A DNA stretch of 41,892 bases from Bacillota bacterium (GTDB taxonomy: Bacteria; Bacillota; Clostridia; Lachnospirales; Lachnospiraceae), in assembly GCA_023414875.1 (NCBI GenBank), contig JAEZMV010000022.1, positions 1 through 41,892 of the forward strand, given 5' to 3'. Position numbers and translations under genes: made by a program. Below the pieces are notes generated by a model that was not told the origin of the DNA, searched no databases, and was given only the letters and a program-made list of their open reading frames with translations. Positions 41,767-41,892 of the stretch are shown piece by piece (position 1 is the first letter of the stretch; the number at the start of each line of letters is the position of its first letter).

Positions 41767-41892
41767 TTACTGTTCACACATACCAGAAATTCGGATATAT
41801 TATTTCGATTAAATGCTTTCCGAAAAGGAGTATTTGCATTCGTCGGTACTTAGGCTCTGTCCTTTAGAGCCTTATGTACCGCTACGTAATGC
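41766..41892. repeat. Palindromic repeat (MITE half) at right contig end
   Basis: Exact reverse complement of 1-127. It reads inward to outward as the element end (GTTACTGTTCACACATACC), the arm (AAATTCGG, TTTCGATTAAA, GGAGTATT) and the central hairpin (GGCTCT/AGAGCC). The matching second arm is missing because the contig stops. Confidence 0.85.

Noticed and set aside
1..41892. Terminal inverted repeats suggesting a linear plasmid or prophage-like replicon
   Set aside because: The genes are chromosomal housekeeping genes, the repeat family also occurs internally, and the exact 127-base identity is best explained by an assembly k-mer overlap.

Overview
The window reads as one complete contig from a low-GC, spore-forming Clostridia genome, most likely Lachnospiraceae near Lachnoclostridium phytofermentans. 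The reasons are an alpha/beta SASP gene, an AddAB recombination complex, AGGAGG-type ribosome binding sites, intracellular phosphorolytic sugar metabolism (GH94, xylulokinase, CE2 esterase), and no tRNA, phage or conjugation genes. The first and last 127 bases are exact inverted copies of one palindromic mobile repeat. This looks like a repeat-limited assembly break rather than a biological replicon end.

Layout. 1-2.5 kb: repeat end, a 6S-like RNA with promoter and terminator, and NAD synthetase. 2.7-10.9 kb: a small membrane protein (-), addB, addA and a SASP gene. 11-14 kb: a ROK regulator divergent from xylulokinase, whose leader carries tandem 32-bp units alternating Shine-Dalgarno and anti-Shine-Dalgarno segments. 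14.2-18.8 kb: a methyltransferase, Hsp33 and a GH94 disaccharide phosphorylase. 19-21.4 kb: a decayed gene, a lipoprotein and a convergent anion permease. 21.9-27.3 kb: purC, purF, a CE2 esterase and purB. 27.4-30.4 kb: an ABC-F protein behind a leader with a six-residue ORF and terminator, then a GNAT enzyme. 30.5-33.3 kb (-): an ABC-2 exporter pair and a TetR regulator with two 17-bp operators on its own promoter. 33.5-38.2 kb: an accessory patch with a truncated fic gene, an internal MITE, a LysR regulator, dUTPase, a GNAT remnant, a Zn-PLC-like protein, a GNAT-VOC fusion and a DUF3784-like membrane protein. 38.4-40.3 kb: purA behind degenerate repeats. 40.5-41.9 kb: a broken membrane gene, a stand-alone CTP-synthase-type amidotransferase lacking the catalytic His and Glu, and the second contig-end repeat.

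How the genes work together. purC, purF, purB and purA contribute to purine synthesis from PRPP to IMP and then AMP. Dut and NadE support nucleotide and cofactor supply. xylB, GH94 and CE2 fit a plant-polysaccharide degrader that imports oligosaccharides and deacetylates or phosphorolyses them in the cytoplasm. AddAB repairs double-strand breaks, Hsp33 protects proteins during oxidative stress, and the ABC-F protein and TetR/ABC exporter are likely responses to toxic compounds.

The most interesting non-coding signals are the register-shifting xylB leader, the ABC-F attenuator-like leader, ~25-bp degenerate repeats upstream of both purB and purA, the palindromic MITE family, and a possible ATT start in the TetR gene. 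No wholly new multi-gene system was evident.
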